Shown: in pieces, positions 6,415 through 7,647 of the stretch
Layout: the number at the start of each line of letters is the position of its first letter
Numbering within the stretch: the first letter of the stretch is position 1
Assembly (NCBI GenBank): GCA_029881835.1
Contig: JAOULV010000057.1
Coordinates: 1 to 7,647 of the forward strand
Origin: Rhodospirillaceae bacterium
GTDB lineage: Bacteria; Pseudomonadota; Alphaproteobacteria; Rhodospirillales; Magnetovibrionaceae
DNA length: 7,647 bases
Reading direction: 5' to 3'
Position numbers and translations under genes: made by a program
The notes under the pieces: generated by a model
Told to the model about the DNA's origin: nothing
The model's database searches: none
Seen by the model: only the letters and a program-made list of their open reading frames with translations

Positions 6415-7362
6415 TTATTTTTTATTAAATACGGCCAGCGCCGTATCGCCCGCGGGCCTGGTGCCGATAAATTCACGATTGCGATGGCGATTGTAAAAAT
6501 CGACAAACATTTTGAAATTGCCCAAAACCGCGCGCATGCGGGCAAATGTGCCGGGGTGCTTATTGCCCAAAACCCGCCCACAGGTATCTTGAACCGCACG
6601 CTTGAACGGTGATTTTGCCTTGGCGGTTTCAAGGGAAAGTTCCAGCCCCAGTTCCAGCCCCAGACATTCAAGCGAGCTTTTGTTCCATCTGGTCAAATGA
6701 TGGGGCGGCAGGTTTTGAATATCCCAGCCGTCTAATTCGCGGCTCATGGGGGAATAAGGAACCGATACAAAAATTGCCCCGCCCGCATTCAGGTGCGAGG
6801 CCAAGGCGCGGGTTACGCCCAACGGGTCGGAAACGTGCTCTAACACGTGGCTTAGAATTATAACGTCATAGATTTCATTTTTATCCAGTGATGTGTCGGG
6901 ATTGGAAAAATCAACCAAGCGCACATCAAGGCCTTTTTCCGTTGCCAGCCTGACCGATGGTTCGCTTACATCAACGCCGCTTAAAACCAGATTTTTATTT
7001 GCTGATAAAAATTGCAAAAGCTTGCCGTTACCACAACCAACTTCCAGCACGCGGGTTTTGCCAGTGCGGTTTGCAAGTGCCGTTGCGATTTTACCCCATT
7101 CCCATCTTTGCCCGGCGCTATATTTGGGTTGCGCGGTTATCCAACCGTAATAATCAGCCCCGCCCGCTATCATCGGGTTGGCATAGACCAAGCCACAGCC
7201 CGTGCATTGTAACATCGTATAATCAGGTATTTTAATTTCACCCGGAACTTCCACCCCGAACACCGCACTAATTTGCTTGCGCGCGCTTTGGGCCGGAAGA
7301 TCCATAACGCTCATCCCGGTTTTGCGGCAAATTGGGCAGTGGGGTAATTTTTCAGCTGTCAT
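6415..7362 (-). CDS. Class I SAM-dependent methyltransferase with N-terminal Cys4 zinc-binding-like region
   Basis: A 315-residue cytoplasmic protein. The N-terminus carries two CxxC pairs, CPIC (9-12) and CTGC (53-56), spaced as in zinc-ribbon-like regions of some small-molecule and sugar methyltransferases. The Rossmann core follows: motif I VLEVGCGNGK (105-114), an acidic residue after beta2 (GVDVSEPS, Asp131), YDVIILSHVLEHVSDP (165-180) and GGAIFVSVP (194-202). PPHHLTRWN (219-227), common in methyltransf_23-type proteins, comes next. The substrate cannot be told; relatives often act in surface-polysaccharide, natural-product or lipid pathways. The start at 7362 is fixed by a 4-bp ATGA overlap with the upstream metallopeptidase gene, implying translational coupling, and no separate Shine-Dalgarno is evident. 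Residues 234-245 read as a LGLE-like repeat caused by a 12-bp DNA duplication. Confidence 0.87.
   Translation of the reverse strand: MTAEKLPHCPICRKTGMSVMDLPAQSARKQISAVFGVEVPGEIKIPDYTMLQCTGCGLVYANPMIAGGADYYGWITAQPKYSAGQRWEWGKIATALANRTGKTRVLEVGCGNGKLLQFLSANKNLVLSGVDVSEPSVRLATEKGLDVRLVDFSNPDTSLDKNEIYDVIILSHVLEHVSDPLGVTRALASHLNAGGAIFVSVPYSPMSRELDGWDIQNLPPHHLTRWNKSSLECLGLELGLELSLETAKAKSPFKRAVQDTCGRVLGNKHPGTFARMRAVLGNFKMFVDFYNRHRNREFIGTRPAGDTALAVFNKK
6639..6662. repeat. 12-bp perfect tandem duplication within the methyltransferase gene
   Basis: The unit GTTCCAGCCCCA occurs twice head to tail. Being a multiple of three, it keeps the frame and adds a repeated Leu-Gly-Leu-Glu segment near the C-terminal third of the methyltransferase. 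Confidence 0.85.
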
Positions 7363-7647
7363 TTAAATGTGTCGCTTGTTTGTGCTGGCTCAAGGCTTGT
7401 TTGTACTGGCTCAAGGCTGTTTTCAATTCGTTCCATGTCTTCATCGCTAAAACCAAAATGATGGCCGATTTCATGTATTAATACATGGCGCACCAAATGG
7501 GAAAGATCCTCGTCAGTTTCGCACCAGTAATCAAGTATGGCACGACGATAAAGAATAATCATATCGACATCGGTGGCAGTGTTGCTAATGCTTTTGTCGG
7601 CCAATGCCACCCCGCTATAAAGACCCAGCAGGTCAAATTCAATTTCT
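7359..7647 (-). CDS. Zincin-like metallopeptidase family protein (HEIGHH), 5' end outside window
   Basis: The frame is open to the right edge, so the start lies beyond the window; 95 residues are visible. The visible part begins EIEFDLLGLYSGVAL, a conserved stretch of the short zincin-type family (metallopeptidase family protein, DUF1025). After ILYRRAILDYW comes LVRHVLIHEIGHHFGFSDEDM, with the HExxH zinc motif (HEIGH) and an extra His plus Gly. Family members are about 120-140 residues and the physiological substrate is not established. Relatives I know end soon after the SDEDM segment; here a tail with a duplicated heptad SLEPVQT / SLEPAQT follows. The stop overlaps the methyltransferase start by 4 bp (TGA within ATGA), so the two genes are probably translated together. 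The GTG at 7610 lies inside the conserved region and is not the real start. Confidence 0.85.
   Translation of the reverse strand, partial: EIEFDLLGLYSGVALADKSISNTATDVDMIILYRRAILDYWCETDEDLSHLVRHVLIHEIGHHFGFSDEDMERIENSLEPVQTSLEPAQTSDTFK
7375..7416. repeat. 21-bp tandem duplication in the metallopeptidase C-terminal tail
   Basis: Two adjacent 21-bp units (7375-7395 and 7396-7416) differ at a single base (G at 7384, A at 7405). The length keeps the reading frame and produces the repeated heptad SLEPxQT just before the end of the protein, outside the catalytic core. Confidence 0.85.

Noticed and set aside
6321..6671. 116-codon minus-strand frame overlapping the methyltransferase end
   Set aside because: It overlaps the well-supported methyltransferase in another frame and runs through the tRNA-like fragment and GC-rich hairpin; no start signal or protein motif supports it.

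Overview
The window looks like a chromosomal segment from an alphaproteobacterium of moderate GC content. The support is the combination of LepA, FolD and YggT sequences of proteobacterial type, NnrU-family membrane proteins and compact gene packing. I cannot place it more precisely than that. No phage, transposase, CRISPR or toxin genes are visible, and I found no clear evidence of a new multi-gene system.

Layout. At the left edge a tRNA-Ser(GGA) lies on the minus strand. Divergent from it is a gene for an unrecognised small two-helix membrane protein with a long acidic tail (253-768, +). After a 216-bp gap comes a stand-alone receiver-like protein (985-1488, +). It keeps the phospho-acceptor Asp but lacks other switch residues. 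It ends 6 bp from the convergent end of lepA.

The core is a five-gene minus-strand cluster, probably co-transcribed in the order yggT, folD, nnrU-like 2, nnrU-like 1, lepA (6025 down to 1495), with gaps of about 25, 34, 49 and 61 bp. It combines one-carbon metabolism (FolD), a translation GTPase (LepA/EF4), a YggT membrane protein and a tandem pair of diverged NnrU-family integral membrane proteins.

Upstream of the cluster on the plus strand is a tRNA-Ala(CGC) with a good sigma-70-type promoter. Exactly 120 bp downstream of its T-arm there is a second T-arm plus CCA-like 3' end with no matching 5' half. This is either a tRNA fossil or an attachment-site-like scar.

The right part (7647 down to 6415, minus strand) is a two-gene unit: a zincin-type metallopeptidase of the HEIGHH family, whose start lies beyond the window, overlapping by 4 bp a SAM-dependent methyltransferase with an N-terminal Cys4 zinc-binding-like region. 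Both genes carry small in-frame tandem DNA duplications. The observations most worth checking are the tRNA 3'-end repeat, the degenerate receiver protein with its partly sequestered ribosome binding site, and the NnrU pair inside a housekeeping cluster.
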